From Oceanisphaera avium (GTDB taxonomy: Bacteria; Pseudomonadota; Gammaproteobacteria; Enterobacterales; Aeromonadaceae): a stretch of DNA of 64,000 nucleotides. Shown piece by piece: positions 36,797-46,774 of this stretch (the first letter of the stretch is position 1; every line of letters begins with the position of its first letter). Position numbers and translations under genes: made by a program. Under the pieces are notes generated by a model. It was not told where the DNA came from. It did not search any database and saw nothing but the letters and a program-made list of their open reading frames with translations. Where the stretch lies: contig NZ_CP021376.1 in assembly GCF_002157875.1 (NCBI RefSeq), forward strand, positions 868,001-932,000, written 5' to 3'.

Positions 36797-37783
36797 ATGC
36801 CTAAAATCATTAAAGGCCTGTTACTCGCCGCCTTCATCACGCTTGCCAGCATTTTATTAACCGATGTGCTGCATAGCAGTATTAGCCCGTTAATTTTTGC
36901 CATTGTATTGGGGCTGATTATCGGCAACCTTCGCCCTCAGTTAACGGCTGGCAGCTGGCATCCAGGTTTAGATTTTTGTAAAAAAAGATTACTGCGCATC
37001 GGTGTCGCTTTTTATGGCATTAATATTACTTTGCAACACATTGCCGATGTCGGCACAGCGGCATTAGTCGTCGATGTCATTATGTTGTCTTCTACCTTAT
37101 GCCTTGGCTATTGGATTGGACATAAATGGTTTGGCTTAGATGCCCCTACTAGCTTGCTCGTGGGCGCTGGCTCTGCCATTTGCGGCGCAGCAGCCGTGTT
37201 AGCCGCCGAGCCGGTGGTTCGAGCTAAACCCCAACAAGCCACCTTGGCAGTGGGCACTGTGGTTATCTTTGGTACTATCGCCATGTTTTTATATCCCATT
37301 ATGTATCCTCTGCTTGGCTTAGACCAAGAAAGCATGGGTATTTTCACCGGCGCTACGATTCATGAAGTAGCCCAAGTGGTTGCAGCGGGGGATGCAATTA
37401 ACAGCGAAGTGGCTCAAACCGCGGTGATCACTAAGCTCACTCGAGTCATGATGCTAGCACCCGTGTTAGTACTGTTAGGTCATTGGTTAAGCCGCAAGCA
37501 AGGAAGTGATGCGGTGCGTCCTCCACAGCCTTGGTTTGCTTATGGTTTTATTTTAATTGTCATTATTAACTCTGTACTCAATTTACCCGCAGCCTGGGTA
37601 GGCGTTATTAAGCATCTAGATATCTGGGCATTAACCATGGCCATGGCCGCGCTGGGCTTGAGCACCCACATTAGCGAGCTTAAGTCTGTCGGCTGGAAAC
37701 CCATGGCACTGGGCGCCATACTCTTTATACACTTAATGGTGGCCGGTCTTACCGTCACCCACTTAGCCACCACTTGGCTTTAA
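36797..37783 (+). CDS. YeiH family putative sulfate exporter
   Basis: A 328-residue inner-membrane protein of the YeiH/UPF0324 family (PSE, putative sulfate exporter), with about ten membrane segments. FCKKRLLRIGVAFYGINIT, GSAICGAAAVLAAEPVV and IFTGATIHEVAQVVAAG are the conserved core. AAGGA lies eight bases before the ATG. The next gene, a universal stress protein, follows after 37 nt, suggesting an operon. The transported compound is not certain; a sulfate link also fits the cys genes 7 kb away, but this is inference. Confidence 0.88.
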   Translation: MPKIIKGLLLAAFITLASILLTDVLHSSISPLIFAIVLGLIIGNLRPQLTAGSWHPGLDFCKKRLLRIGVAFYGINITLQHIADVGTAALVVDVIMLSSTLCLGYWIGHKWFGLDAPTSLLVGAGSAICGAAAVLAAEPVVRAKPQQATLAVGTVVIFGTIAMFLYPIMYPLLGLDQESMGIFTGATIHEVAQVVAAGDAINSEVAQTAVITKLTRVMMLAPVLVLLGHWLSRKQGSDAVRPPQPWFAYGFILIVIINSVLNLPAAWVGVIKHLDIWALTMAMAALGLSTHISELKSVGWKPMALGAILFIHLMVAGLTVTHLATTWL

Positions 37784-37820
37784 ACCTTAAGGCTGACTTG
37801 GTAATTAAAAGGGAGCCATC

Positions 37821-38264
37821 ATGCCCTATCACAATATTTTGCTGGCACTTGAGCTAAACCATTATGAAAAACCCTTACTGAAACGGGCACTAGACTTAGC
37901 GGAGTTTCACAATGCAAAATTACATATTATCCATGTCGCACCTGAGTTAGGCTCTGTGTATACCGGCAGTTTAAATTTGGACTTACGCCAACTTAAGGCC
38001 AAGCTGCGTATAGAAAATGGCGCACAAATTATGCAAATGCTCAAAGACGAAGCGTACAATGCCAACAGCATTTCGCTACCTGGCGGCGATATTCAACAAG
38101 CAGTACGCCATACTGTACAAGCGCTTAATATCGACCTACTCATTTGCGGCCGTCAGCAATCGCGCCCTTTTTTTGGTCATCTCTTTTCTAATTCCAGTGG
38201 ATTTTTAGATATAGATGGATGCGATATATTGGTTATAAAGCTAAGTGATAAAGCCAGTCATTAG
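37821..38264 (+). CDS. universal stress protein, UspA type
   Basis: A 147-residue cytosolic protein of the Usp family. YHNILLALELNHYEKPLLKRAL opens the Rossmann-like fold, and LHIIHVAPE and DLLICGRQQSRPFF follow. The ATP-binding signature G-2x-G-9x-G(S/T) is not present (SRPFFGHLFSNSSGFL), so it belongs with the non-nucleotide-binding UspA group. AGGGAGCC precedes the ATG, and a strong terminator follows. It is probably co-transcribed with the YeiH gene. Confidence 0.88.
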   Translation: MPYHNILLALELNHYEKPLLKRALDLAEFHNAKLHIIHVAPELGSVYTGSLNLDLRQLKAKLRIENGAQIMQMLKDEAYNANSISLPGGDIQQAVRHTVQALNIDLLICGRQQSRPFFGHLFSNSSGFLDIDGCDILVIKLSDKASH

Positions 38265-38293
38265 CTAAGTGGCACTTTGCTACATAACACACA

Positions 38294-38320
38294 AAAACAC
38301 CGCCTTTAGGGCGGTGTTTT
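38294..38320 (+). terminator. Rho-independent terminator
   Basis: AAAACACCGCC pairs with GGCGGTGTTTT around a 5-nt loop, 29 nt past the universal stress gene. Confidence 0.93.
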
Positions 38321-38434
38321 ACCTTTAACGTAAGTTAAATTGTCAAAACTGTATTTTAAGACTATTTGATAATAAAGCAGTGTGTATGATAAGCACAGAC
38401 TCACTCATATAACTTAATAAAGAGGTGGCACTCG

Positions 38435-39127
38435 GTGCTGGCAACACAACATATAGAGCCCACTGCTCGTCATAATGGCTTAACGCTGACCGTAGCAGGT
38501 TTAGGTTTAATGCCGCTCATTTTAGCGGTGGGCTATTGGCTAGATGGTCGCGGCCAACTCGTGATAGTGTTTATCTTTTTAGCCGCCATGATCATGGCGT
38601 TATTAGGGGTGTTAAAATTACGAGAGCCCGAGTTTAGCTTTACGCTTAGTGCTGAGCATTTACACTTTCATCACAAAGTCGGCGGCTGGAGCTTACATTG
38701 GAGCAATGTACAGCGCATCGATCAGCCGCGCTTAACTCGTGGTATGGAGCTAGTGGACTTACCCTATGTGGGCATTAAAATTCGTGATTACGATGCGTTC
38801 CTGCCCTTAATGACGCCCCGCTTAGCGGTACATATCTTAACTGAACAACGCCCCTTACTCTCAATGGCACTGCGCTATGGCGCCATTAGCCGCCATGAGC
38901 TCCATGATTGGCTTATTGAAGACAGTCAGTTTCGCTCAGCAGGGGGCCATCAATACACGGGGCTTACCGCTATGCTGGGGCATCGCTTAGGGCATTTACG
39001 AGATTTATACGGCTATGACTTACTCATTCACGAGTCTTCCCTAGATCGCGATGCAGGCGAGTTTGCAAGCTTACTGCGCACTTACTTAGCTAGCTCACGG
39101 GCGCCGCAGCATCTACCCCAAGAATAA
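38435..39127 (+). CDS. DUF2982 family membrane protein
   Basis: A 230-residue protein with two membrane helices at about residues 17-58 and a cytosolic remainder. FTLSAEHLHFHHKVGGWSLHW and NVQRIDQPRL mark the DUF2982 family of Vibrio/Aeromonas-like genomes. The start is GTG at 38435 with AGAGGTGG upstream. Function unknown. It is followed by a terminator shared with the tRNA gene on the other strand. Confidence 0.78.
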   Translation: MLATQHIEPTARHNGLTLTVAGLGLMPLILAVGYWLDGRGQLVIVFIFLAAMIMALLGVLKLREPEFSFTLSAEHLHFHHKVGGWSLHWSNVQRIDQPRLTRGMELVDLPYVGIKIRDYDAFLPLMTPRLAVHILTEQRPLLSMALRYGAISRHELHDWLIEDSQFRSAGGHQYTGLTAMLGHRLGHLRDLYGYDLLIHESSLDRDAGEFASLLRTYLASSRAPQHLPQE

Positions 39128-39149
39128 GCAACACTGTTAAACAAACACA

Positions 39150-39178
39150 AAAAAACCCTTGTGTTAACAAGGGTTTAA
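39150..39178. terminator. bidirectional Rho-independent terminator
   Basis: AAACCCTTG pairs with CAAGGGTTT around a 6-nt loop, with an A-run before and TTAATT after. It serves the DUF2982 gene (plus) and the tRNA-Ser transcript (minus). Confidence 0.85.
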
Positions 39179-39187
39179 TTGATAATT

Positions 39188-39275
39188 TGGCGGTGAGGGT
39201 GGGATTCGAACCCACGATACGTTGCCGTATACACGCTTTCCAGGCGAGCTCCTTCAGCCACTCGGACACCTCACC
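39188..39275 (-). tRNA. tRNA-Ser (anticodon GGA)
   Basis: 88 nt including the encoded CCA. The acceptor stem GGTGAGG pairs with CCTCACC with discriminator G. The long variable arm is typical of serine tRNAs, and the T-loop reads GGGTTCGAATCCC. The anticodon loop reads CTGGAAA, anticodon GGA, which decodes UCC and UCU. Confidence 0.97.
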
Positions 39276-39534
39276 AAATTGTAGTCATACTTAATTTAAA
39301 AGTGGTATGTCACTTTGCTAACTAAATCGAATCTTGTTCGTTCAGCGGGGCGTATAGTAAGCAAGGCTGAGCTAAGGTGCAATGTTTTTTTGGCCAAAGG
39401 CAACCGTTTGCACACTTAACCAGCACTTTGCTTATTTTAGAGCTAAATCGTCGTGAGTTTTTGCGAGATAGGCGACGATGGTCACTGATTAAGGCATAAT
39501 AGCCTCCCAGTTTTGATGGTGAATTAGGACAATA

Positions 39535-40233
39535 ATGACGGCAACCGCAACTTTAACTCAGCTTAATGAACGCTTTCGTGGTTACTACCCTGTAGTGATA
39601 GACGTAGAAACCGGCGGCTTTAATGCCAAAACCGACGCCTTGCTAGAGATTGCCGCTATTACGCTTAAAATGGATAAAAACGGCTGGTTGGTTCAGGATC
39701 AAAGTTTTCATTTCCATGTCGCTCCGTTTGAAGGAGCTAACCTTGAGCCCGCTGCCCTCGCCTTTACCGGCATCGACCCTCATAGCGCACTGCGTGGCGC
39801 GGTGAGTGAACGTGAAGCGCTCGACCATATCTTTAAAGGGATCCGCAAAGGCTTAAAAGCCAATCATTGTCAGCGCGCCATTATGGTGGCGCACAATGCG
39901 TCTTTTGATCATGGCTTCGTTATGGCCGCCGCTGAACGCGCCGAGTTAAAACGCAACCCCTTCCACCCCTTTGCAACTTTTGATACGGCAACACTTGCCG
40001 GCCTCGCCTTAGGGCAGACGGTGCTTGCTAAAGCGTGTAAAACCGCGGGCATTCAATTTGATAATAAAGAAGCCCATAGCGCCCTCTATGATACCCAAAA
40101 AACCACCGAACTTTTTTGCTCTATTGTTAATCGCTGGAAAAGCTTAGGTGGCTGGCCGCTAGCTCCCGTTGAAAACGAGGCTGTCGGCTCAGAAATCGCC
40201 TCTTGTGCCAGCACCGACTCATCAGCCTCCTAA
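39535..40233 (+). CDS. rnt: ribonuclease T
   Basis: A 232-residue DEDDh exoribonuclease that trims the 3' ends of tRNAs and other stable RNAs. [11 protein letters not shown] holds Asp23 and Glu25, [12 protein letters not shown] the third acidic residue, and EAHSALYD the His and last Asp of the catalytic set. The length is slightly above the E. coli enzyme because of a C-terminal Ser/Ala-rich tail. It is monocistronic, with an inverted repeat following. Confidence 0.96.
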   Translation: MTATATLTQLNERFRGYYPVVIDVETGGFNAKTDALLEIAAITLKMDKNGWLVQDQSFHFHVAPFEGANLEPAALAFTGIDPHSALRGAVSEREALDHIFKGIRKGLKANHCQRAIMVAHNASFDHGFVMAAAERAELKRNPFHPFATFDTATLAGLALGQTVLAKACKTAGIQFDNKEAHSALYDTQKTTELFCSIVNRWKSLGGWPLAPVENEAVGSEIASCASTDSSAS

Positions 40234-40249
40234 CTTAAGAGCAAAATGC

Positions 40250-40282
40250 AACAGCCGCAGCATTAAATTGACTGCGGCTGTT
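40250..40282. terminator. hairpin between rnt and modF stops
   Basis: AACAGCCGCAG pairs perfectly with CTGCGGCTGTT around an 11-nt loop. T-runs are weak, so the termination efficiency is uncertain. Confidence 0.6.
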
Positions 40283-40323
40283 AAACGCCCTTGTGCATTT
40301 ATTTTAGCTAGAGGTAGGAAGTG

Positions 40324-41790
40324 CTAAATTTTGCCTACTACAAAGCCAAAACCCTCGTCTTGGGCGACAAAGCGCAAGCGATGCGTAATACAGCTGGGCG
40401 CATCTTGTTGGTGGTGAGACACAAATAATAATTGGGTGTCCCCTTCGCCGACCAACAAGTCAATCCAACGTTTCACCCAATGACGGTTAAAACTATCTAA
40501 GCCTTGAAGTGGCTCATCCAAAATTAGCAACGGTGGGTGCTTAACCATGGCGCGAGCAATCAATAATAAGCGTTGCTGGCCGTAGGATAACTGATGAAAT
40601 GGCTCATTAGCTAACTGGCTCATGCCTAATAACTCCAACCACTCTTGTGCTAACTTAAGCTGAGTGTCTCCCGGCTGTTGGTAAACTCCGATAGAGTCAA
40701 AAAAGCCCGACAAAATCACCGCTTTCGGGGTGGTAGTCACTCTATAATCTTGTTGCATGCTGGTACTGACATAACCAATATATTGTTTGATTTCCCAAAT
40801 ACTTTCACCACTGCCTCGGCGCCGGCCAAATAAGGTTAAGTCATTACTGTAACCTTGCGGATGATCGCCGGTCACTAAACTTAATAGTGTGGACTTCCCC
40901 GCACCATTGGGCCCCATTACCTGCCAATGCTCGCCGGGATCAACTTGCCAGTTTAAGCCCGCTAATACTTGTTTATCACCGTAGTTGATTAACATATTGC
41001 GCATTATGATACGCGGGGTTTCTTTATCGAGTTTGCGCGTCTTAGCATCGGGATCCGCCGCTGGCAAACGCTGTGCAGCTGCTTCCATATTAGCTAAATG
41101 GCGCAGTTGACTAAGCTCAGCCGAAGCCGCCACCTCAGCTCTTGGCCCCGTCACACTAAGCTCACACTCAGTCAGTAATCCGAGTTGATCACTAAAATCG
41201 GGTAACTCTTCTAAACGATTAATAATCAGTACTAAGGTTAGGCCGCTGGCTACCAGCTGCGCTAACAACGTCATTAAGCTGGCATGAGCATCGACATCTA
41301 GGCCGTCAAAGGGCTCATCTAACACTAATAACTCAGGTTTTTGTAATAAGGCGCGACATAACAATACTTTGCGGGTTTCGCCGGTAGATAACACTTGAAA
41401 GCTGCGATCCAATAAAGCGCGAATGCCAAAACGATGGGCTAATTCGCTTAGCTCGCCATCACTGGCGCCTAACTCTAATATGAGCTCTCGGGCGCTGCGC
41501 CCCGTATCTTGATAATCAAGAAAATCACTCTCATCTTGCTCACGCTCACGATCTGCTAACGCTTGCAGCTGCTCAAAAGAGACCCATTCAATCGACTTAA
41601 AGCTGTTTTCTGCTGTACCTTGCATCAGAGTTAGCTCACCCGCAAGGGCACGCGCCAAGGCAGTTTTACCGCTGCCATTTGCGCCCACAAAGCTCCAACA
41701 CTGCCCTTGTTCTATCTTTAAATTAGCAATACTTAATATCTGTTTATCACTAATAAAGAATTTGGCGTCCGACATATTAATCGCGCTCAT
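40324..41790 (-). CDS. modF: ModF-type tandem ABC ATPase
   Basis: A 488-residue protein with two ABC nucleotide-binding domains in one chain. First: Walker A GANGSGKTA, signature LSTGETRKVLL, Walker B LLVLDEPFDGLD. Second: GPNGAGKST, LSYGQQRLLLI, LLILDEPLQGLD. There is no membrane domain. E. coli ModF (PhrA) has the same design and is linked to molybdate metabolism through the ModE regulon; its biochemical role is unclear. modABC is not in the window. Confidence 0.9.
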   Translation of the reverse strand: MSAINMSDAKFFISDKQILSIANLKIEQGQCWSFVGANGSGKTALARALAGELTLMQGTAENSFKSIEWVSFEQLQALADREREQDESDFLDYQDTGRSARELILELGASDGELSELAHRFGIRALLDRSFQVLSTGETRKVLLCRALLQKPELLVLDEPFDGLDVDAHASLMTLLAQLVASGLTLVLIINRLEELPDFSDQLGLLTECELSVTGPRAEVAASAELSQLRHLANMEAAAQRLPAADPDAKTRKLDKETPRIIMRNMLINYGDKQVLAGLNWQVDPGEHWQVMGPNGAGKSTLLSLVTGDHPQGYSNDLTLFGRRRGSGESIWEIKQYIGYVSTSMQQDYRVTTTPKAVILSGFFDSIGVYQQPGDTQLKLAQEWLELLGMSQLANEPFHQLSYGQQRLLLIARAMVKHPPLLILDEPLQGLDSFNRHWVKRWIDLLVGEGDTQLLFVSHHQQDAPSCITHRLRFVAQDEGFGFVVGKI

Positions 41791-41964
41791 GGCAGCAGGT
41801 TCCTTGCGATGATTTAAATGCCATCTATGATCAACCTCTCTAGCCTGTGATGCAAGTCACAAGACTTATAAAATCTCAGCGCTGATTGTGAGCTATAACG
41901 CAACCAAAGTGGCCATAACAGGCTAACGTAACACTATTGTCATTATTTCATTAAGGGATGCCTA

Positions 41965-42210
41965 ATGCGCTATGAGACGTCATCGTTACATGAGCTCAAC
42001 TTATTACTTAAATTTGATTTAGACACCACTCAACAAGGCATTAAGGTGCACAAAGATGCCGAGCCAGGCTTAGTTAGCGCGGCTCAATCTTTATATGACA
42101 AAGGCTTAATTACCTTACAAGATGGGGGGTATTTAACTGATTTAGGACGTGAAGCCTGTCGCCATGCACAATCGCTGTTATCTTTACTGCGCGCGCCGGC
42201 ATTGGCTTAA
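41965..42210 (+). CDS. TIGR02647 family protein
   Basis: An 81-residue helical protein. LHELNLLLKFDLDTTQQGIKVH and SLYDKGLITLQDGGYLTDLG are the family signatures. It has the look of a winged-helix or regulatory domain, but no function is established. AAGGGAT precedes the ATG. It is divergent from modF and followed by a strong terminator shared with the peroxiredoxin gene. Confidence 0.85.
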   Translation: MRYETSSLHELNLLLKFDLDTTQQGIKVHKDAEPGLVSAAQSLYDKGLITLQDGGYLTDLGREACRHAQSLLSLLRAPALA

Positions 42211-42228
42211 GCGGTTAATTAATGAATA

Positions 42229-42258
42229 AAAAAATGCCGACAATAAATTGTCGGCATT
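42229..42258. terminator. bidirectional Rho-independent terminator
   Basis: AATGCCGACAA pairs perfectly with TTGTCGGCATT around a 4-nt loop. Ts follow on the minus strand, serving the peroxiredoxin gene, with a weaker run on plus for the TIGR02647 gene. Confidence 0.9.
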
Positions 42259-42282
42259 GTTAATAATTAGATTAAGCGCTGA

Positions 42283-42894
42283 TTAACGCTTTAAGTCAGC
42301 AGAGTGCTGGCTTAAGTAGGCAGCCACACCTTCAGTAGAGGCTTGCATACCTTGTTTTCCTTTCTCCCACTGTGCAGGGCACACTTCGCCGTGCTCTTCG
42401 TGGAACTGCAGCGCATCAACCATACGTAACATTTCATCAATGTTACGGCCCAGTGGCAGATCGTTAACCACTTGGTGGCGAACTTGACCGTTATTATCGA
42501 TCAAGAAAGAACCACGGAAAGCCACGCCGGCTTCTGGGTGCTCAACATCGTATGCTTTACAAATTTCGTGCTTAACGTCGGCAACCAGTGGGTATTTAAC
42601 TTGGCCAATACCGCCATTTTCAACACTGGTGTTACGCCATGCGTTATGGCTAAACTGAGAGTCGATGGACACGCCGATCACTTCAACGCCGCGCTTTTGA
42701 AACTCTTCAAAACGATCATCAAAGGCAATTAGCTCTGAAGGGCACACGAAGGTGAAGTCTAGCGGGTAGAAAAACAATACCGCAGCTTTGCCTTTAGTGA
42801 ACTCTTTGAGGTTGAAGTTTTCAACGATCTCGCCATTACCCAATACTGCTGCAGCGGTAAAGTCAGGGGCCTGACGGCCAACCAATACGCTCAT
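42283..42894 (-). CDS. 2-Cys peroxiredoxin (Prx1/AhpC type)
   Basis: A 203-residue thiol peroxidase. The peroxidatic Cys51 is in FYPLDFTFVCPSELIAF and the resolving Cys172 in HGEVCPAQW. AFRGSFLID contains the active-site Arg. The start at 42894 has AAGGAG six bases upstream and matches the family. The frame is open upstream to an ATG at 42960, adding 22 residues with four Cys, which I do not include. It reduces H2O2 and alkyl hydroperoxides; the reductant (AhpF or thioredoxin) is not in the window. It is divergent from the antiporter gene. Confidence 0.93.
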   Translation of the reverse strand: MSVLVGRQAPDFTAAAVLGNGEIVENFNLKEFTKGKAAVLFFYPLDFTFVCPSELIAFDDRFEEFQKRGVEVIGVSIDSQFSHNAWRNTSVENGGIGQVKYPLVADVKHEICKAYDVEHPEAGVAFRGSFLIDNNGQVRHQVVNDLPLGRNIDEMLRMVDALQFHEEHGEVCPAQWEKGKQGMQASTEGVAAYLSQHSADLKR

Positions 42895-43196
42895 GTCTAT
42901 CTCCTTGGTGGATTTACATTTGGACTTGGGGCAGCAAGTGCCGCAAATCTCGTCGTTCATTACCTATATAGGGGCGCTCACCTTAAAACCCAAGAGGCAA
43001 CGCCTTAAGAATATCGAATTGTCGTTCGTTTGCATAAAATTCATACAACAAATGTATAAAAGCGGGCGTTAATCGTAAAAATTAGTGTTTTCTGCGCATC
43101 TTGCCCAATAAAATAACGAAACACCTCGACTTTTAGCGTGAAATTCGCACACTAAGCGCAATTAATTTATTTTTTTAAAAATTCTAAGGAAACCCA

Positions 43197-44519
43197 ATGA
43201 ATCCGGTAGTTATCGCCGTCGGCTTAATGCTGGTGCTGAGCTTAATGCGCATTAACGTCGTCATTGCCATCTCTTTGAGTGCCATGGTCGGGGGAATGGT
43301 GGGCGGCTTATCACTCACCGAAGCGGCAAATGTTTTTGCACAAGGCTTAGGAGGCGGTGCCACCATTGCCTTAAGTTACGCTATGTTAGGCGCGTTTGCC
43401 GTGGCCATTGCTCGCTCGGGCATTACTGACCTTTTAGCTTTTAAGATTATTAAAGCGCTTGGCCAAGACGCCAGTGCTGGGCGTATGCTGTGGATTAAAG
43501 CGCTGTTGCTCAGCACCCTCTTATTGGCTGCGGTAGCCTCGCAGAATTTGGTGCCGGTACACATTGCCTTTATTCCTATCTTAATTCCGCCTCTGCTCCA
43601 TGTGATGGCCAAACTTAAGCTAGACCGTCGTGCTGTGGCTTGCGTATTAACTTTTGGCTTAACAGCCACCTATATGATGTTACCCGTGGGCTTTGGCGGC
43701 ATCTTTTTGCATACAGTGCTATTAGCTAATATGTTAGAAAACGGCGTAGAAGTAACCAAGTCTATGTTGCCTACTGCCATGGGCATTCCGGTATTTGGTA
43801 TGTTTCTCGGCCTATTGGTGGCGCTATTTTTTAGCTATCGCAAGCCTCGCTTGTATGATGAAAGCAAAATTATGGCCGTGGAGCCTGAGCATATTCAGAT
43901 AAATGTTGCGCACTTAATGGTGGCGTTGGTGGCTATTATCGCCGCGCTGAGCTTACAGCTTTATAGTAACTCCATTATTTTAGGAGCCATGGTCGGCTTT
44001 GTGATTTTTACCCTAGGCGGTGTGATCAAATATAAAGAAAGCCAAGATGCTTTTACCCAAGGGGTAAAAATGATGTCGTTAATTGGTTTTATTATGATTG
44101 CTGCAGCAGGCTTTGCTAGTGTGATCAAAGAAACCGATGGCATCACCAGCTTAGTGGCCGCCGTAGAGCTGACTATGGGCGACAACAAGGCATTAGCTGC
44201 CTTAATGATGCTGGTGGTGGGCTTGTTGATTACAATGGGGATTGGCTCTTCTTTTTCTACCATTCCTATTATTGCGCCTATTTATGCGCCCTTGTGTCTA
44301 GCGCTTGGTTTTTCACCGATAGCCGCGCTGGCTATTATAGGTACAGCTGGTGCATTGGGTGATGCAGGCTCACCTGCTTCAGACTCAACGCTGGGCCCAA
44401 CGTCGGGGTTAAACGCCGACGGTCAACACGACCATATTTGGGACTCTGTGGTACCGACTTTTATCCATTATAATATCCCCTTGATTATCTTTGGTTGGAT
44501 AGCCGCCATGGTGCTCTAG
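43197..44519 (+). CDS. NhaC/YuiF-like Na+/H+ antiporter family protein
   Basis: A 440-residue membrane protein with about 11-12 hydrophobic segments. The first TM ([25 protein letters not shown]) and the closing [26 protein letters not shown] identify the NhaC-type family that includes Bacillus YuiF, an amino-acid or organic-solute carrier rather than a sodium exporter. AAGGA precedes the ATG. It lies upstream of aguB-aguA, separated by a terminator, so a role in agmatine or arginine supply is possible but not shown. Confidence 0.85.
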   Translation: MNPVVIAVGLMLVLSLMRINVVIAISLSAMVGGMVGGLSLTEAANVFAQGLGGGATIALSYAMLGAFAVAIARSGITDLLAFKIIKALGQDASAGRMLWIKALLLSTLLLAAVASQNLVPVHIAFIPILIPPLLHVMAKLKLDRRAVACVLTFGLTATYMMLPVGFGGIFLHTVLLANMLENGVEVTKSMLPTAMGIPVFGMFLGLLVALFFSYRKPRLYDESKIMAVEPEHIQINVAHLMVALVAIIAALSLQLYSNSIILGAMVGFVIFTLGGVIKYKESQDAFTQGVKMMSLIGFIMIAAAGFASVIKETDGITSLVAAVELTMGDNKALAALMMLVVGLLITMGIGSSFSTIPIIAPIYAPLCLALGFSPIAALAIIGTAGALGDAGSPASDSTLGPTSGLNADGQHDHIWDSVVPTFIHYNIPLIIFGWIAAMVL

Positions 44520-44541
44520 CTAGCTCCTTTACCTAAATAAC

Positions 44542-44573
44542 AGCCGCTACTTTTAAAAAAGAGCGGCTTTTTT
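44542..44573 (+). terminator. Rho-independent terminator
   Basis: AGCCGCT pairs with AGCGGCT across a 13-nt A/T-rich loop, followed by six Ts. Confidence 0.85.
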
Positions 44574-44725
44574 ACAGCGACTTTTAGCCATTGCGGCTAA
44601 GAGTTGAGCAAGGCACACTATTGCCTATGCTCTTTGAAGCAGACTGAAGGCTGCTCTCTGTTTTTTATGCGCTGTCATTTCCTTTGCTCTACATTAAAGA
44701 GTCAGCCCCTATCTTGAGGAATGTT

Positions 44726-45616
44726 ATGACTACAGTTACGGTCGCTGCTAGCCAAATGGCGTGCAGCTGGAATTTAGAAGACAATATTCGCCGCGCCGAG
44801 CAATTAGTTCGTGACGCCGCCCAACAAGGCGCACAGATTATTTTGATCCAAGAGCTCTTTGCCGCCCCCTATTTTTGTATCGACCAAAGCCCCGAGCACT
44901 TTGCTCTCGCACAAGAAGTCGATAACAGCCCCTTAATTCAGCACTTTCAAGCGCTCGCTAAAGAGCTGGCGGTAGTATTGCCGCTCAGTTTTTTTGAGCG
45001 TGCGGGCAATGCCTTTTATAACTCGTTAGTGGTCATTGATGCCGATGGCAGCGTGCTGGACCTATACCGTAAAACCCATATTCCTAATGGCCCAGGTTAT
45101 CAAGAAAAACAATTTTTCACCCCAGGTGATACCGGCTTTAAGGTGTGGCAAACGCGATATGCAAAAATTGGCGTGGCCATTTGCTGGGATCAATGGTTTC
45201 CAGAAACCGCTCGCAGCTTAAGCTTGATGGGTGCCGAGTTACTCTTCTTCCCTACCGCCATTGGCAGCGAGCCACAAGATGCGAGTATTGATAGCCAGCC
45301 CCATTGGACGCGCACTCAGCAAGGTCATGCTGCAGCCAACGTGATCCCAGTGATTGCTTCAAATCGAATTGGTACTGAGCACAGTAAGTTTATCGATGGC
45401 TTGCACACCACGTTTTATGGCTCTTCTTTTATTACCGATGAACTGGGCGCATTAGTCCAGCAGGCCGATAAAACCAGCGAAGGCGTTATCGTACAAAGCT
45501 TTGACTTGGCAGAAATAGCAAAAATCCGTGCTAGCTGGGGATTATTTCGCGATCGCCGCCCCGCCATGTACCCCATGTTGCAAACTTCTGATGGTCAGCG
45601 CCAAGGTGGCCACTAA
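44726..45616 (+). CDS. aguB: N-carbamoylputrescine amidase
   Basis: A 296-residue nitrilase-superfamily amidase that hydrolyses N-carbamoylputrescine to putrescine, CO2 and NH3. The triad is visible as Glu43 (QELF), Lys116 (YRKTHIP) and Cys153 ([10 protein letters not shown]). [15 protein letters not shown] and ASNRIGTE are typical of AguB. The ATG at 44726, preceded by GAGGA, is preferred to the open frame from 44684. It overlaps aguA by one base (TAATG), so the two are translationally coupled and the enzymes act in sequence. Confidence 0.95.
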   Translation: MTTVTVAASQMACSWNLEDNIRRAEQLVRDAAQQGAQIILIQELFAAPYFCIDQSPEHFALAQEVDNSPLIQHFQALAKELAVVLPLSFFERAGNAFYNSLVVIDADGSVLDLYRKTHIPNGPGYQEKQFFTPGDTGFKVWQTRYAKIGVAICWDQWFPETARSLSLMGAELLFFPTAIGSEPQDASIDSQPHWTRTQQGHAAANVIPVIASNRIGTEHSKFIDGLHTTFYGSSFITDELGALVQQADKTSEGVIVQSFDLAEIAKIRASWGLFRDRRPAMYPMLQTSDGQRQGGH

Positions 45617-46686
45617 TGAGCTCCCTAATGATGCCAGGCGAATGGGCGCCCCAAGCGGCGGTGTGGATGATTTGGCCCTATCGACCTGATAATTGGCGAA
45701 ATAAGGGCGCACCGGCACAAACGACCTTTAGTGAATTAGCGCGCCTTATTGCTAAGGTCACGCCTGTCTATATGGCCGTGCCCGCAGAGCATATGTATAA
45801 GGCGCGCGCCATTATGCCAAGTGATATAACACTGGTGGCGATTGAAAGTGATGATGCGTGGGCGCGCGATACTGGCCCTACTGTCGTACTTAATGCTGAA
45901 GGTGAGCGTGTAGGTATTAATTGGGTATTTAATGCATGGGGCGGCACACAAGGCGGCTTATATGAGTCTTGGAGCCAAGACCAAGCGGTCGCCGGCGCTA
46001 TGCTAGCCCAGCATGCTATCCCAAAGCGAGACTCGCCTTTGATTTTAGAAGGCGGCGCTATTCATGTTGATGGCGAGGGCACCTTATTAACCACTAAAGA
46101 ATGCTTATTAAACTCCAATCGTAATCCTAACTGGAGCCAAGCCGAGATTGAGCAAGAGCTCAGTACTCAGCTGGGAGTCAGTCATTTTATTTGGCTACCT
46201 AAGGGTGTCTATCTGGATGAAACCGACGGCCATATTGATAATATGGCCTGCTTTGCCCGCCCTGGTGAAGTTATCTTGCACTGGTGTGACGATCAAGCAG
46301 ACCCCCAATATGACCGCTCTCAGGCCGCGTATCAGGTATTAAGTCAAGCGCGCGATGCTAAGGGTCGAGCATTAAAAATTTGGAAACTCCCCCAGCCTGG
46401 CCCCTTAACCATCACCGATGAAGAAGCGAGCGGCGTACAAGCCAGCACCGCTCAGCCGCGAATAGCCGGGGAGCGTATGGCGGGCTCGTATGTAAATTTT
46501 TTAATCACCAATAATCGGCTTATTTATCCGCTATTAGATGCCAAAACCGATAACAATGCCCATCAGCTACTAGAAGAAATTTTTCCAGAGCTCGAGATAA
46601 TCGGCCTACCAGCACGGGAAATTTTATTGGGGGGTGGCAATATTCATTGCATCACTCAGCAAATACCTGCAGCTAGAAAAATATAA
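45616..46686 (+). CDS. aguA: agmatine deiminase
   Basis: A 356-residue guanidino-modifying enzyme that converts agmatine to N-carbamoylputrescine and NH3. [41 protein letters not shown] (active-site His) and GGGNIHC (catalytic Cys345) are the family signatures. Together with aguB it forms the two-step arginine decarboxylase-derived route to putrescine. No agmatine-responsive regulator is visible. A 15-bp perfect terminator hairpin follows. Confidence 0.96.
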   Translation: MSSLMMPGEWAPQAAVWMIWPYRPDNWRNKGAPAQTTFSELARLIAKVTPVYMAVPAEHMYKARAIMPSDITLVAIESDDAWARDTGPTVVLNAEGERVGINWVFNAWGGTQGGLYESWSQDQAVAGAMLAQHAIPKRDSPLILEGGAIHVDGEGTLLTTKECLLNSNRNPNWSQAEIEQELSTQLGVSHFIWLPKGVYLDETDGHIDNMACFARPGEVILHWCDDQADPQYDRSQAAYQVLSQARDAKGRALKIWKLPQPGPLTITDEEASGVQASTAQPRIAGERMAGSYVNFLITNNRLIYPLLDAKTDNNAHQLLEEIFPELEIIGLPAREILLGGGNIHCITQQIPAARKI

Positions 46687-46705
46687 CTTAACGCTCACGC
46701 TAATA

Positions 46706-46739
46706 AATAACCCGAGCCTGCAAACAGGCTCGGGTTATT
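46706..46739. terminator. bidirectional Rho-independent terminator
   Basis: AATAACCCGAGCCTG pairs perfectly with CAGGCTCGGGTTATT around a 4-nt loop, between convergent aguA and dedD. Ts on both sides are modest. Confidence 0.88.
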
Positions 46740-46774
46740 ATGTTTTTTAATTTAGCACAGTGAGCTTAACGCTA

